Of a DNA stretch of 64,000 nucleotides, positions 39,293 to 52,479 are shown piece by piece. Within the stretch, counting starts at the first letter, position 1. Each line of letters opens with the position of its first letter. This stretch comes from VAZQ01 sp963744275. GTDB taxonomy: Bacteria; Pseudomonadota; Alphaproteobacteria; Rhizobiales; Xanthobacteraceae. Where the stretch lies: the NCBI GenBank assembly GCA_963744275.1, contig CAVUSX010000021.1:806001-870000 (forward strand), written 5' to 3'. The translations under genes and the position numbers were made by a program. The notes beneath the pieces are model-generated. The model searched no databases, was not told the DNA's origin, and saw nothing but the letters and a program-made list of their open reading frames with translations.

Positions 39293-40698
39293 TCACATGC
39301 TGATGGCGCGCTTGTCGACCGCCATGGCGGCCTCCTTGACGGCCTCGCTCAGGGTCGGATGCGGGTGGCAGGTGCGGGCGATGTCCTCGGCGGCAGCGCC
39401 GAACTCCATGGCGACCGCCGCCTCCGCGATCATGTTGCCGGCATCCGCCCCCACGATATGCACGCCGAGCACGCGGTCGGTCTTCGCATCGGCCAGGATC
39501 TTCACGAAGCCGTCGGTCTGATGATTGACCTTGGCGCGGCCGTTGGCGGTGAACGGAAATTTTCCGGACTTGTAGGCGATGCCGGCCTCCTTGAGCTCCT
39601 CCTCGGTCTTGCCCACCGAGGCGATCTCGGGCGCCGTATAGACCACGTTGGGGATCACGTCGTAGTTCACGTGGCCGGCCTGGCCGGCCAAAATCTCGGC
39701 GACCGCCACGCCCTCGTCCTCGGCCTTGTGGGCCAGCATCGGGCCCGCGATCACATCCCCGATGGCGTAGATGCCGGGCGCGTGGGTGGCGAAATGCTGA
39801 TCGACGATGACGCGGCCGCGGTTGTCCTTCTGGACCCCGACGGTCTCGAGCCCGAGACCCGTCCGTATAGGGCACGCGCCCGATGGCGACCAGGACCACA
39901 TCGGCTTCGATGGTCTGCGCGGCGCCGCCGGCGGCCGGCTCGATCTGCGCCTTGAGGCGCGCGCCGGCGCCGTCGACGGCGCGTCACCTTGGACGACAGA
40001 TGAAACGTGATGCCCTGCTTCTCGAGCAGGCGCTGGAACTGCGCGGCCGACCTCGCCGTCCATGCCGGGCAGCATGCGGTCGAGGAACTCGACCACGATC
40101 ACCTCGGCGCCGAGCCGCCGCCACACCGAGCCGAGCTCGAGCCCGATCACGCCGGCGCCGACGATCAACAGCCGCTGCGGCACCTTGTCGAGCACCAGCG
40201 CGCCGGTCGAGGACACGATGCGCTTCTCGTCGATGGTGACGCCGCGCAGCTTCGCCACGTCCGAGCCGGTGGCGATGACGATCGCCTTGGTGTCGAGCAT
40301 CTGGGATCTTGCCGTCGGCGCCCTTGACCTCGACCATGCCGGCGCCGGCGATCTGCCCGAAGCCGCGGAAGCTCTCGATCTTGTTCTTCTTGAACAGGAA
40401 GGCGACGCCCTTGACGTTGCCGTCGACGCCCTCGTCCTTGAATTTCATCATGGCCGGCGAGATCGAGCTTGGGCTGGCCGACCCCGATGCCCATGCGGCC
40501 GAACGCGTGGCCGGCCTCCTCGAACAGCTCGGAAGCATGCAGCAAGGCCTTGGAGGGAATGCAGCCCACGTTGAGGCAGGTGCCCCCGAAGGTCGCATCC
40601 TTCTCCACCACCGCCACCTTCATGCCGAGCTGGGCCGCCCGGATGGCGCAGACATAGCCGCCGGGACCCGAGCCGATGATGACGAGATCGTAGGGCAT
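39293..40698 (-). CDS. lpdA: Dihydrolipoyl dehydrogenase (E3); about five frameshifts
   Basis: E3 reoxidises dihydrolipoyl groups of 2-oxo acid dehydrogenases and passes electrons to NAD. It starts MPYDLVIIGSGPGGYVCAIR, with the redox-active disulfide in GGTCLNVGCIPSKALLHASE. The NAD domain has RLLIVGAGVIGLELGSVWRR, and the interface domain ends with GADAGNMIAEAAVAMEF and the catalytic His-Glu region TCHPHPTLSEAVKEA. Five single-base insertions (near 40460, 40305, 40047, 39985 and 39865) break the frame; removing each restores the family sequence. It follows sucAB on the same strand, so it is the E3 of the 2-oxoglutarate dehydrogenase complex. Confidence 0.9.
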
Positions 40699-40704
40699 GA
40701 GATT

Positions 40705-40878
40705 CTAGCTGCGCTCGAGGGATTGAACTTGGTCGTAGAGCGATCGGAAGCCAGAGTTCACCAATTCGATAAACTGATCGAATTGCTCGTCGATCGTCTC
40801 CTGAAATTCCGCCAATCGAATTTCGAGCCTGGCGATCCTGGTCTTGAGATGAACCACGACTTCCAAATCCTTACGCAT
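40705..40878 (-). CDS. Small coiled-coil hypothetical protein, 57 residues
   Basis: The ATG at 40878 is preceded by GAGGAAG at five-base spacing. The product is one amphipathic helix with heptad-like spacing (LKTRIARLEIRLAEFQETID, then FDQFIELVNSGFRSLYDQVQ). It lies between lpdA and a DUF2442 gene on the same strand. No family is recognised. Length, coding pattern and the good ribosome binding site support it as real. Confidence 0.6.
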   Translation of the reverse strand: MRKDLEVVVHLKTRIARLEIRLAEFQETIDEQFDQFIELVNSGFRSLYDQVQSLERS

Positions 40879-40912
40879 GAACTTCCTCGCTGCGCCCATG
40901 CCCATACTGCGA

Positions 40913-41206
40913 TCACCCGGCGACGCGATGCAGCTCCGCCTGCTTCTCGGCTCGCTGGCGAAGCGAATCGGCGCCAAAATCGATCTCTTCGCCCTGATCG
41001 TTCACCCAGACGATGCCGTGGCCATATTCTCCAATCTTGAGCTTCTCGAAATTCTTCGGCTCCTGCAGGTAGGTGAAAACTTTGCCGCGCGCGATGACCG
41101 GCCGCAGGTCGACGATTTCCGCATAGCCGTCGTCCCATTGAATTTTCAGCACACCGTGGATGACCGGCTCGGCCGCTAGGACGCGCGATATGTTGGTGGT
41201 CAGCAT
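40913..41206 (-). CDS. DUF2442 domain protein
   Basis: The 97-residue product reads EPVIHGVLKIQWDDGYAEIV and DLRPVIARGKVFTYLQEPKN, followed by IVWVNDQGEEIDFGADSLR, which is the compact DUF2442 fold. Members often pair with DUF4160 proteins and have been discussed as toxin-antitoxin-like, but no DUF4160 gene lies here. Its neighbour is the small coiled-coil ORF, 34 bases downstream. Both are inserted between sucB and lpdA, which are more often adjacent. Confidence 0.75.
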   Translation of the reverse strand: MLTTNISRVLAAEPVIHGVLKIQWDDGYAEIVDLRPVIARGKVFTYLQEPKNFEKLKIGEYGHGIVWVNDQGEEIDFGADSLRQRAEKQAELHRVAG

Positions 41207-41207
41207 A

Positions 41208-42473
<1,266 letters not shown>

Positions 42474-42528
42474 GTCCTGATCCTTTTCGCGTCGGCGCAG
42501 CCTGCGCCGGCATGCCGGCCGAACGGCC

Positions 42529-45492
42529 TCACCCCAGCGCCTCTTCGAGCAAACGCCTTGAGCTGCACCAGGTGCTTGGGCATCAGCCCGGTGGCGGTGG
42601 CGGCCGAGGCGGCGCGGCCGGCATAGCGCGGCCGGTCGCGGCGTGGCGCCGACCTGCTTGAGCACCCAATCGAGATACGGCTCCATGAAGTGCCAGGCGC
42701 CCATATTGCGCGGCTCCTCCTGGCACCAGACCAGCTCGGCCGATTTGAAGCGGCCGAGCTCCTGCACCAGCGCCTTGAGCGGCACCGGATAGAGCTGCTC
42801 GACCCGCAGGAGGTAGACATCGTCGATGCCGCGCTTCTCGCGCTCCTCGTAGAGATCGTAATAGACCTTGCCGGAGCACAGCACGACGCGGCTGATCTTG
42901 TCGTCGGCGACGAGCTTGATCTTCTCGTCGGGCAGCATCTGGGCATCGTCCCACAGCAGGCGATGGAAGCTCGTGCTCGGCCCCAGCTCGTCGAGCCGCG
43001 ACACCGCGCGCTTGTGGCGCAGCAGCGACTTCGGCGTCATCAGGATGAGCGGCTTGCGGATGTCGCGCTTCAATTGCCGCCGCAGGATGTGGAAGTAGTT
43101 GGCCGGCGTGGTGCAATTGGCGACCTGCATATTGTCCTCGGCGCACATCTGCAGGAAGCGCTCGAGCCGGGCCGAGGAATGCTCCGGCCCCTGCCCCTCG
43201 TAGCCGTGCGGCAGCAGGCAGACCAGCCCCGACAGGCGCAGCCACTTGCGCTCGCCCGAGGAGACGAACTGATCGAACACCACCTGGGCGCCGTTGGCGA
43301 AATCGCCGAACTGCGCCTCCCAGAGCGTCAGCGCATTGGGCTCGGCGAGCGAATAGCCGTATTCGAAGCCGAGCACCGCCTCCTCGGACAGCATCGAGTT
43401 GACGACCTCGAAGCGGGACTGGCTCGTCGCGCAGGTGATTGAGCGGGACGTAGGCGGTCCTCGTTCTCCTGATCGATCAGCACGGAATGGCGCTGCGAGA
43501 AGGTGCCGCGCTCGCTGTCCTGGCCGGAGAGCCGCACCGGATGGCCGTCGAGCAGCAGCGACGCGAAGGCGAGCGCCTCGCCGGTCGACCAGTCGAGGCC
43601 GATGCCGGTCTCGATCGACTTGCGGCGGGCATCGAGGAAGCGCTGGATGGTGCGGTGCACGATGGAAGCCCTTGGGCACCGCGGTGATCTTGTCGCCGAT
43701 GTCCTTGAGGGTCTCGATCGCGACCCCGGTATTGCCGCGCCGCGGATCGTCGTAGTCGCGCGCCGCCTTGATGTCGGACCAGCGGCCGTCGAGCCAATCG
43801 GCGCTGTTGGGCCGATAGCTCTGGCTGGCTTCGAGCTCGATATCGAGCCGCGCCCGCCAGTCCGCCTTCATCTTCTCCACCTCGCCCTCGGTGACGACGC
43901 CGTCGGCGACGAGCTTCTTGCCGTAGATCTCGACCGTGGTCGGATGGGCGGCGATCGCCTTGTACATCAGGGGCTGGGTGAAGGAGGGCTCGTCGCCCTC
44001 GTTGTGGCCGTGCCGCCGGTAGCAGAACATGTCGATGACGACCGGCTTCTGGAACTTCTGCCGGAACTCGGTCGCCACCTTGGCGGCGAACACCACCGCT
44101 TCCGGATCGTCGCCGTTGACGTGGAAGATCGGCGCCTCGATCATCTTGGCGACATCGGAGGGAAACGGCGAGGAGCGCGAGTAGCGCGGATAGGTGGTGA
44201 AGCCGATCTGGTTGTTGATGATGAAATGCACCGAGCCGCCGGTGCGGTGGCCGCGCAGGCCCGACAGCCCGAAGCATTCGGCGATCACGCCCTGGCCCGC
44301 GAAGGCGGCGTCGCCCGAGATCAGGAGCGGCATCACCATGGTGCGGTTGTCGGGCGTGGCGCCGTGCTGGTCCTGCTTGGCGCGCACCTTTCCGAGCACC
44401 ACCGGGTTGACGATCTCGAGATGCGAGGGATTGGCGGTGAGCGACAGATGCACCCGGTTGCCGTCGAACTCGCGGTCCGAGGAGGCGCCGAGGTGATATT
44501 TGACGTCGCCCGATCCCTCGATCTCGTTGGGGGTCGAGGAGCCGCCCTTGAACTCGTGGAAGATGGCGCGGTGCGGCTTGCCCATGACCTGCGCCAGCAC
44601 GCTGAGGCGGCCGCGATGCGCCATGCCGAGCGCGATGTCCTTCACGCCGAGCGCGCCGCCGCGCTTGATGATCTGCTCGAGCGCGGGAATCATCGACTCG
44701 CCGCCGTCGAGGCCGAAGCGCTTGGTGCCGGTGAACTTGGTATCGCAGAACTTCTCGAAGCCCTCGGCCTCGATCAGCTTGTTGAGGATGGCGCGCTTGC
44801 CCTCGCGGGTGAAGCTGATCTCCTTGTCGGGGCCCTCGATGCGCTCCTGCATCCAGCCTTTCTGGGCGGCGTCGGAGATGTGCATGAACTCCACCGCCAG
44901 GGTCTGGCAATAGGTGCGCTGCAGGATGGTGACGATCTCGCGGATGGTGCCGAACTCGAGACCGAGCACGCGGTCGAGAAAGATCGGCCGGTCATAGTCG
45001 GCTTCCTCGAAGCCGTAGGAGCGCGGATCGAGCTCGGAGCGATCCTTCGGCGGCTCGAGCCCGAGCGGATCGAGATTGGCGTGGAAGGCGCCGCGGATCC
45101 GATAGGCGCGGATCAGCATCAAGGCATGGATGGAATCGCGGGTGGCCTGCTGAACCTCGGCGGCGGAGATCTCGACGCCGCGGCTCTGCGCCTTGGCCTT
45201 GAGCTTGTCGCCGACCGCGCGCTCGACCTCGCCCCAGTCGCCGGCCAGCGCGCCTGGTGAGGTCGTCGCGCGGCAGCTGCGGCCAGTTCGGCAGCGCCCA
45301 TGACGGGCCGCTGGCGTTCTCGAGCACCTCGGCGGGATCGTCCTTGAGGCTGCGGAAGAAGGCCTGCCACTCGGCATCGACCGCATTGGGATCGGCCTCA
45401 TAGCGGGCATAGAGGTCGTCGATATAGCCGGCGTTGCCGCCGTACAGGAACGAGGTGGAGGCGAAGGCGGCGTTGGCGTCTTGGCGGGACAT
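42529..45492 (-). CDS. sucA: 2-oxoglutarate dehydrogenase E1 component; about six frameshifts
   Basis: E1 decarboxylates 2-oxoglutarate with thiamine diphosphate. It starts MSRQDANAAFASTSFLYGGN at 45492. Family landmarks are GMAHRGRLSVLAQVMGKPHR, EGSGDVKYHLGASSDREFDG, the ThDP/Mg site HVNGDDPEAVVFAAKVATEF, RRHGHNEGDEPSFTQPLMYK and HGYEGQGPEHSSARLERFLQ. The last residues KHLVQLKAF-LEEALG end at 42529 once the final break is repaired. Single extra bases near 45250, 43665, 43460, 43423, 42640 and 42555 interrupt the frame. The full length of about 985 residues is normal. The gene leads sucB and follows sucD on the same strand. Confidence 0.92.
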
Positions 45493-45707
45493 GCAGGCGA
45501 TCCTGGATGAACGGGCGATCCCGACAGGGAATCCTCCCCGCTGGCGATCTTCAGAACGGGAGCGATCAGCCCCAGCGAACCGAACTCCTGTGCGTTGGAG
45601 ATCGGCTTTGTCCACTGCGCGAATTGGGTAAACCCGATTCGCCTCCCGGCCCGCTCCTCTTACCCTATTTAGTGGACGAATATGACGTTGAAAGTGCAAA
45701 AACTGAA

Positions 45708-47756
<2,049 letters not shown>

Positions 47757-47897
47757 GCCGCAACCTGTCCGATGTCAGGGTTCGCGAAATACCGGCCGGC
47801 GAAGGATTGGCCCACCAATTCCGCCGTCCGCTCGGCGAATCAGAGCCGCAACTCAAAGGCTACGCGGCTCGGAGCGCCGCCGGCGATCCGAGCAAGC

Positions 47898-48863
47898 TCA
47901 CTTGTCGAGATTGGGCGCGATCGTGCGGCAGGCGTCGACCAGGGTCTTCACCGCGCTCGCCGACTTCTCGAACATGGCGCGCTCGGCACTGTTGAGCTGG
48001 ATCTCGACGATGCGCTCGACCCCCTTGGCGCCGATCACCGACGGCACGCCGACATAGAGGTCCTTCACCCCATACTCGCCGTTGAGCCAGGCCGCGCAGG
48101 GCAGCACGCGCTTCTTGTCGCGCAGATAGCTCTCCGCCATGGCGATGGCGGAAGCGGCCGGGGCGTAGAAGGCCGAGCCGGTCTTGAGCAGGTTGACGAT
48201 CTCGGCGCCGCCGTCGCGGGTGCGCTGCACGATCGCGTCGAGGCGCGCCTGGGTGGTCCATTTCATCTTGACCAGATCGGGCAGCGGAATGCCGGCGACC
48301 GTCGAATAGCGCGTGAGCGGCACCATGGCGTCGCCGTGGCCGCCCAGCACGAAGGCGGTGACGTCCTCGACCGAGACGTTGAACTCGTCGGCCAGGAAAT
48401 AACGAAAGCGCGCCGAATCCAGCACCCCGGCCATGCCCACCACCATCTGCTTGGGCAGCCCGCAGGCCTTCTGCAGCGCCCAGACCATGGCGTCGAGCGG
48501 GTTGGTGATGCAGATCACGAAGGCATTGGGGGCGTATTTCTTGATGCCGGAGCCGACCTGCTCCATCACCTTGAGGTTGATGCCGAGCAGATCATCGCGG
48601 CTCATGCCCGGCTTGCGCGGCACGCCGGCGGTGACCACGCAGACCGCGGCGCCCTCCATGGCTTCGTAGGAGTTGGTGCCGACAAAATGGGCATTGAAGC
48701 CGTCGACCGGCGAAGATTCGGCGAGATCGAGCGACTTGCCTTGCGGAATGCCCTCAGCGATGTCGAACAGAACGACGTCGCCGAGCTCCTTGAGGCCGAC
48801 CAGATGGGCGAGCGTGCCGCCGATCTGCCCAGCCCCGATCAATGCGATCTTAGGACGCGCCAT
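47898..48863 (-). CDS. mdh: Malate dehydrogenase (NAD, LDH-like type)
   Basis: The 321-residue product starts MARPKIALIGAGQIGGTLAH with the NAD-binding glycine motif, followed by TAGVPRKPGMSRDDLLGINL (mobile loop with substrate-binding Arg) and VLGGHGDAMVPLTRYSTVAG (catalytic His). The open frame runs to 48941, but the ATG at 48863 is the family start. It is the first gene of the mdh-sucCD-sucAB-lpdA run, typical for alphaproteobacteria. Confidence 0.97.
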   Translation of the reverse strand: MARPKIALIGAGQIGGTLAHLVGLKELGDVVLFDIAEGIPQGKSLDLAESSPVDGFNAHFVGTNSYEAMEGAAVCVVTAGVPRKPGMSRDDLLGINLKVMEQVGSGIKKYAPNAFVICITNPLDAMVWALQKACGLPKQMVVGMAGVLDSARFRYFLADEFNVSVEDVTAFVLGGHGDAMVPLTRYSTVAGIPLPDLVKMKWTTQARLDAIVQRTRDGGAEIVNLLKTGSAFYAPAASAIAMAESYLRDKKRVLPCAAWLNGEYGVKDLYVGVPSVIGAKGVERIVEIQLNSAERAMFEKSASAVKTLVDACRTIAPNLDK

Positions 48864-49027
48864 GTGGGGAAAACCCTCGAATACGGGCGGTGGGGATACC
48901 GGGGACCCGGACTTTCGAAAATGCCCGCTGCACTGCGTCATAGCCCCATTCGGGGCTGTGGTTCAAGTCGCCGGCGGTCAACTCGGTCGACTATCGGTCG
49001 AGCCGTGCTTTGTGATGCGGCGCAGCG

Positions 49028-50209
49028 TCAGGTTTCCACGATCCCGCCTTGCGTCGAGGGGCTGGCGGCCGAGTCCCGCCGGCCATGCGGCAAGGCCAGG
49101 TAGGACTGCGAGCGCATCTCGATCAACCGCGAGGCGGTGCGCTTGAACTCCCGCGCCTCGAAGCCGTCCTGCGCGCGATAAAGGCCGTCGGGCTCGGCGG
49201 CGGCCGAGGCCAGGAGCTTCACGGCATTGTCGTAGAAGGTGTCGATCAGGATGATGAAGCGCTTGGCCTCGTTGCGCCGATCGAAATCCATCACCGGGAT
49301 GCGGTCGAGGATCAGGGTGTGGAACTCGTGCGCGATCTTGAGATAGTCGGCCGCTCCGAGCGGCTGCTCGCACAGCTGATCGAAGCCGAAACGCGCGACC
49401 CCGCGGGCGGCGCGCGGGATGTGCAGCACGCGACCGAGCACTGCCAAATCCTGCGCGGCGCCCGGCTGACCGCCGGTGAGGCGCCGCCAGGCCGCGTCGA
49501 GCGCGGCGGTGGCCGCCGCATCGGGGGGAACGTACCAGACCGGCTGGCCGGCGAGCTTTTCCAGCCGGAAATCGGCGCGCGCGGACAGCTCCACCACCTC
49601 CATGTGGCGCTCGATGAGCCCGATGAAGGGCAGAAACAGCGCGCGGTTGAGTCCGTCGCGGTAGAGCTCGCCCGGCGCCACATTGGAGGTCGCCACCACC
49701 ACCACGCCGAGCTCGAGCAGCCGGCGGAACAGACGGCCGAGAATCATCGCATCGGCGATGTCGGTGACGTTGAATTCGTCGAAGCACAAGAGCCAGCTCT
49801 CCTGCGCGATGGCGGCGGCGGTGAGCCGGATCGGATCCTCGTCGGCGCCGATGCCGTTCTTCTGCTGCCGGCGGAAACCGGCGATCCGCGCGTGGGTGTC
49901 GGCCATGAACTCGTGGAAATGGGTGCGCCGCTTGCGCACGACCGGGCTGGCGGCGAAGAACAGATCCATCAGCATGGTCTTGCCGCGTCCCACCTCGCCG
50001 AAAATGTAGAGGCCCCGGATCGGCTCCTCGCGGCGCTCGCGCGCCCCGAACAGCCAGCCGAGCGAGGATGACTTGCGCGCCAGCCGATGCTGGACGAGAC
50101 GCCGGTCGAGCAGCGACAGCCGCTCCAGCACCGCCTCCTGGGCGCGGTCGCGCTCGATCTCGCCGGTGGCGACGAGCGCCGCATATTGGGCGGTGAGATC
50201 AGCGGGCAT
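49028..50209 (-). CDS. zapE: Cell division protein ZapE (AFG1-like ATPase)
   Basis: ZapE binds FtsZ during division under low oxygen or other stress. The product has the P-loop IFGEVGRGKTMLMDLFFAAS, Walker B WLLCFDEFNVTDIADAMILG, the VVVATSNVAPGELYRDGLNR sensor segment and the C-terminal FIILIDTFYDNAVKLLASAA. The start at 50209 (MPADLTAQYAALVATGEI) fits the family; an ATG at 50251 is also in frame. In this order of bacteria it is the usual upstream neighbour of mdh. Confidence 0.92.
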   Translation of the reverse strand: MPADLTAQYAALVATGEIERDRAQEAVLERLSLLDRRLVQHRLARKSSSLGWLFGARERREEPIRGLYIFGEVGRGKTMLMDLFFAASPVVRKRRTHFHEFMADTHARIAGFRRQQKNGIGADEDPIRLTAAAIAQESWLLCFDEFNVTDIADAMILGRLFRRLLELGVVVVATSNVAPGELYRDGLNRALFLPFIGLIERHMEVVELSARADFRLEKLAGQPVWYVPPDAAATAALDAAWRRLTGGQPGAAQDLAVLGRVLHIPRAARGVARFGFDQLCEQPLGAADYLKIAHEFHTLILDRIPVMDFDRRNEAKRFIILIDTFYDNAVKLLASAAAEPDGLYRAQDGFEAREFKRTASRLIEMRSQSYLALPHGRRDSAASPSTQGGIVET

Positions 50210-50325
50210 GGGGACCGGGGGAGGCAGCGCTGCGGGGACGTGACGAGCCATAACAATCGGCGCGGGGCAAGCCAAGCCGGCGGCCGAAAGGATGCAGCAA
50301 CGGATCATCTCGCGTTTGGGCAGAC

Positions 50326-50862
50326 CTACGCGGCCAGCGGATAGGCGGCCTCGATCACATAGGGGCCGCCGCCGACCGAAGCCCGCGATGAGAACAGCAC
50401 GAAGCGCGAGACCCGGAACGGCAGCAGGCCGAAGAGCGTGCGCGAGGAAAGATAGTCGGCGACCTGGCGGCTGGAGGATTCGCGCAGCCGCGCCAGCGTG
50501 ACATGGGGCGTGTATTTGCGCCCCTGCGCATCGAGCCCGACGCGGCGCATCAGGCGCTCGTGCTCGGCCTGCAAATCCATCAACGCCTGGGTCTGCGCCA
50601 AGGTGGCGACCAAAGCGCGCGGGCGGCGGCCACCGAAGGCGGCGAGCGCGTCGAAGCGCAACTCGAACTCGGTCCGCCGCACCATCCCGAGCAGCGACGC
50701 GACCTCCTGGGCGACCACGTCATCCACATCGCCGATGAACCGCAGCGTCAGATGATAGTTCTCAGGATCGATCCAGCGCGCACCCGGCAGCCCGCCGCGC
50801 AGCATGGACAACTCGCGGCCGATTTCGGCGGGGATTTCGAGACCGGTGAAGATACGCAGCAT
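50326..50862 (-). CDS. thpR: RNA 2',3'-cyclic phosphodiesterase ThpR (LigT family)
   Basis: The 178-residue product has the two HxTx motifs of 2H phosphoesterases: NYHLTLRFIGDVDDV near residue 36 and YTPHVTLARLRESSS near residue 120. These bind the cyclic phosphate. It starts MLRIFTGLEIPAEIGRELSM at 50862; upstream residues in the open frame are not family-like. The cellular role is probably RNA end processing. It lies between zapE and tesA. Confidence 0.92.
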   Translation of the reverse strand: MLRIFTGLEIPAEIGRELSMLRGGLPGARWIDPENYHLTLRFIGDVDDVVAQEVASLLGMVRRTEFELRFDALAAFGGRRPRALVATLAQTQALMDLQAEHERLMRRVGLDAQGRKYTPHVTLARLRESSSRQVADYLSSRTLFGLLPFRVSRFVLFSSRASVGGGPYVIEAAYPLAA

Positions 50863-50954
50863 GGACGTTACGCGGCAAGGAGCGCGGCATCGGGGCGCCA
50901 CCCACATGATATAGGACCGCAGCGCAGGATTCGCACGTCGGCCGAGCTACGGGC

Positions 50955-51620
50955 TCAGCTTCCACGTCGGCTGCGCACCCGCGCCACCAGCTCCTCGACC
51001 TGCGGGAGAATCCCGGCCACGATCACGTCGACACCGGCGGCGGTCGGGTGCAGCCCGTCTGGCTGGACGAGCCGCGGGTCGTCGACGACCCCCGCCAGGA
51101 AGAACGGATACAACGACAGATGATCGGCCGCGGCCAGATCCGGATAGATGCTGTTGAACGCCTGCACGTAGTCGGCGCCCAGATTGGGCGCCGCCTGCAT
51201 GCCGCACAGGAGCACCTCGATATGCCGCTCCTGCAGGCGGGTCACGATGTCCTGCAGGATCTTGCGCGTCGCCTGGGGATCGAGGCCGCGCAGCATGTCG
51301 TTGGCGCCGAGCTCGAGGATGACGGCTTCGGTGCCCTCGGGCACCGACCAGTCGAGGCGGGCGAGCCCGCCCGCCGCGGTGTCGCCCGAGACCCCGGCAT
51401 TGCTGATCGCGACCGCCTCACCCTTGGCGTTGAGCGCCTTTTCGAGCTTCGCCGGAAATGCCGCAGCGGCCGGCAAGCCATAGCCGGCGGTGAGCGAATC
51501 TCCGAATGCGACGATTCGCACCGGCCCCTCGGCGCCGCGGGCGGACGAAACCGGCCCGGAGGAGAAGCCGCAGGCAAGACCGAGCAGGACGGCCCAAAGC
51601 CCCAATGCCCGCCCCAGCAT
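50955..51620 (-). CDS. tesA: Arylesterase / acyl-CoA thioesterase I family (GDSL hydrolase)
   Basis: A periplasmic SGNH hydrolase that cleaves esters and thioesters. From the ATG at 51620 the product has a signal peptide (LGLWAVLLGLACGFSSGPVS) and the four SGNH blocks: FGDSLTAGYGLP (Ser), NAGVSGDTAAGG (Gly), LELGANDMLRGLD (Asn), and VQPDGLHPTAAG (Asp-His). Other in-frame starts upstream exist up to 51809. It is divergent from ybbA, the same arrangement as tesA-ybbAP in E. coli. Confidence 0.9.
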   Translation of the reverse strand: MLGRALGLWAVLLGLACGFSSGPVSSARGAEGPVRIVAFGDSLTAGYGLPAAAAFPAKLEKALNAKGEAVAISNAGVSGDTAAGGLARLDWSVPEGTEAVILELGANDMLRGLDPQATRKILQDIVTRLQERHIEVLLCGMQAAPNLGADYVQAFNSIYPDLAAADHLSLYPFFLAGVVDDPRLVQPDGLHPTAAGVDVIVAGILPQVEELVARVRSRRGS

Positions 51621-51750
51621 CTGGACCCGCGCGCCCTGCCACCCATATGAGCGAAGCGCCGGCGGTGCCGCCTCGGCGGCAGTGATCCGGCACGACACCG
51701 GCTGAAACAAGATCGAAGAGCTGGCGACCGACCGCATATAGGACACCTCG

Positions 51751-52479
51751 ATGCATGACATTTCGGGCTTGCGCCCCAGCGGCTCGGCGATCGCGCTCAC
51801 CGGCATCAACCTGTCGCTCGGGCGCGATGCGACCCGGGTTCATATCCTCAAAGACGTCAACCTGCATATAGGGGTCGGCGAGGCGGTCGGCCTGGTCGGT
51901 CCCTCGGGCTCGGGCAAGTCGACCCTCTTGATGATCATGGCCGGGCTCGAGCGGCCCGATACCGGCACGGTGCGGGTGGCGGGCGAAGACCTGGGGGCGC
52001 TCGGGGAGGATGCGCTGGCGCGCTTCCGCGGCCGCAATGTGGGGATCGTGTTCCAGTCGTTCCATCTCATCCCGACCATGACGGCACTCGAGAACGTGGC
52101 CATCCCGCTCGAGCTTGCGGGCGCGCCGGATGCCGCCGCGCGCGCCGCCCGCGAGCTCTCAGCCGTCGGCCTCGCGGCCCGCAGCGGGCATTATCCGGCC
52201 GAGCTGTCGGGGGGCGAGCAGCAACGGGTGGCGCTCGCCCGCGCGCGCGCCCCGAACCCGGCGATCCTGATCGCCGACGAGCCGACCGGCAATCTCGACG
52301 AGACCACGGGCGCCGAGATCGTCGATCTGTTGTTCGCGAGCCACGCCGAGCGCGGCACCACGCTGGTTCTGGTCACCCATGATGCGGCCTTGGCGCGCCG
52401 CTGCGACCGGGTGGTGCGGATGCGATCCGGGCGCATCGACGGGCAGACGAGCCGCGCGACCGAGGGGACGGGAGCGTGA
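51751..52479 (+). CDS. ybbA: ABC transporter ATP-binding protein (YbbA/LolD-like)
   Basis: The 242-residue product has Walker A GPSGSGKSTLLMIMAGLERP, the signature LSGGEQQRVALARA, and Walker B ILIADEPTGNLDETTG. The 'E-P-T-G-N-L-D' form is typical of MacB/LolD/FtsE-like ATPases that work with FtsX-type permeases. It overlaps the next gene by four bases. Such systems move lipids or act mechanically; the substrate is unknown. Confidence 0.92.
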   Translation: MHDISGLRPSGSAIALTGINLSLGRDATRVHILKDVNLHIGVGEAVGLVGPSGSGKSTLLMIMAGLERPDTGTVRVAGEDLGALGEDALARFRGRNVGIVFQSFHLIPTMTALENVAIPLELAGAPDAAARAARELSAVGLAARSGHYPAELSGGEQQRVALARARAPNPAILIADEPTGNLDETTGAEIVDLLFASHAERGTTLVLVTHDAALARRCDRVVRMRSGRIDGQTSRATEGTGA

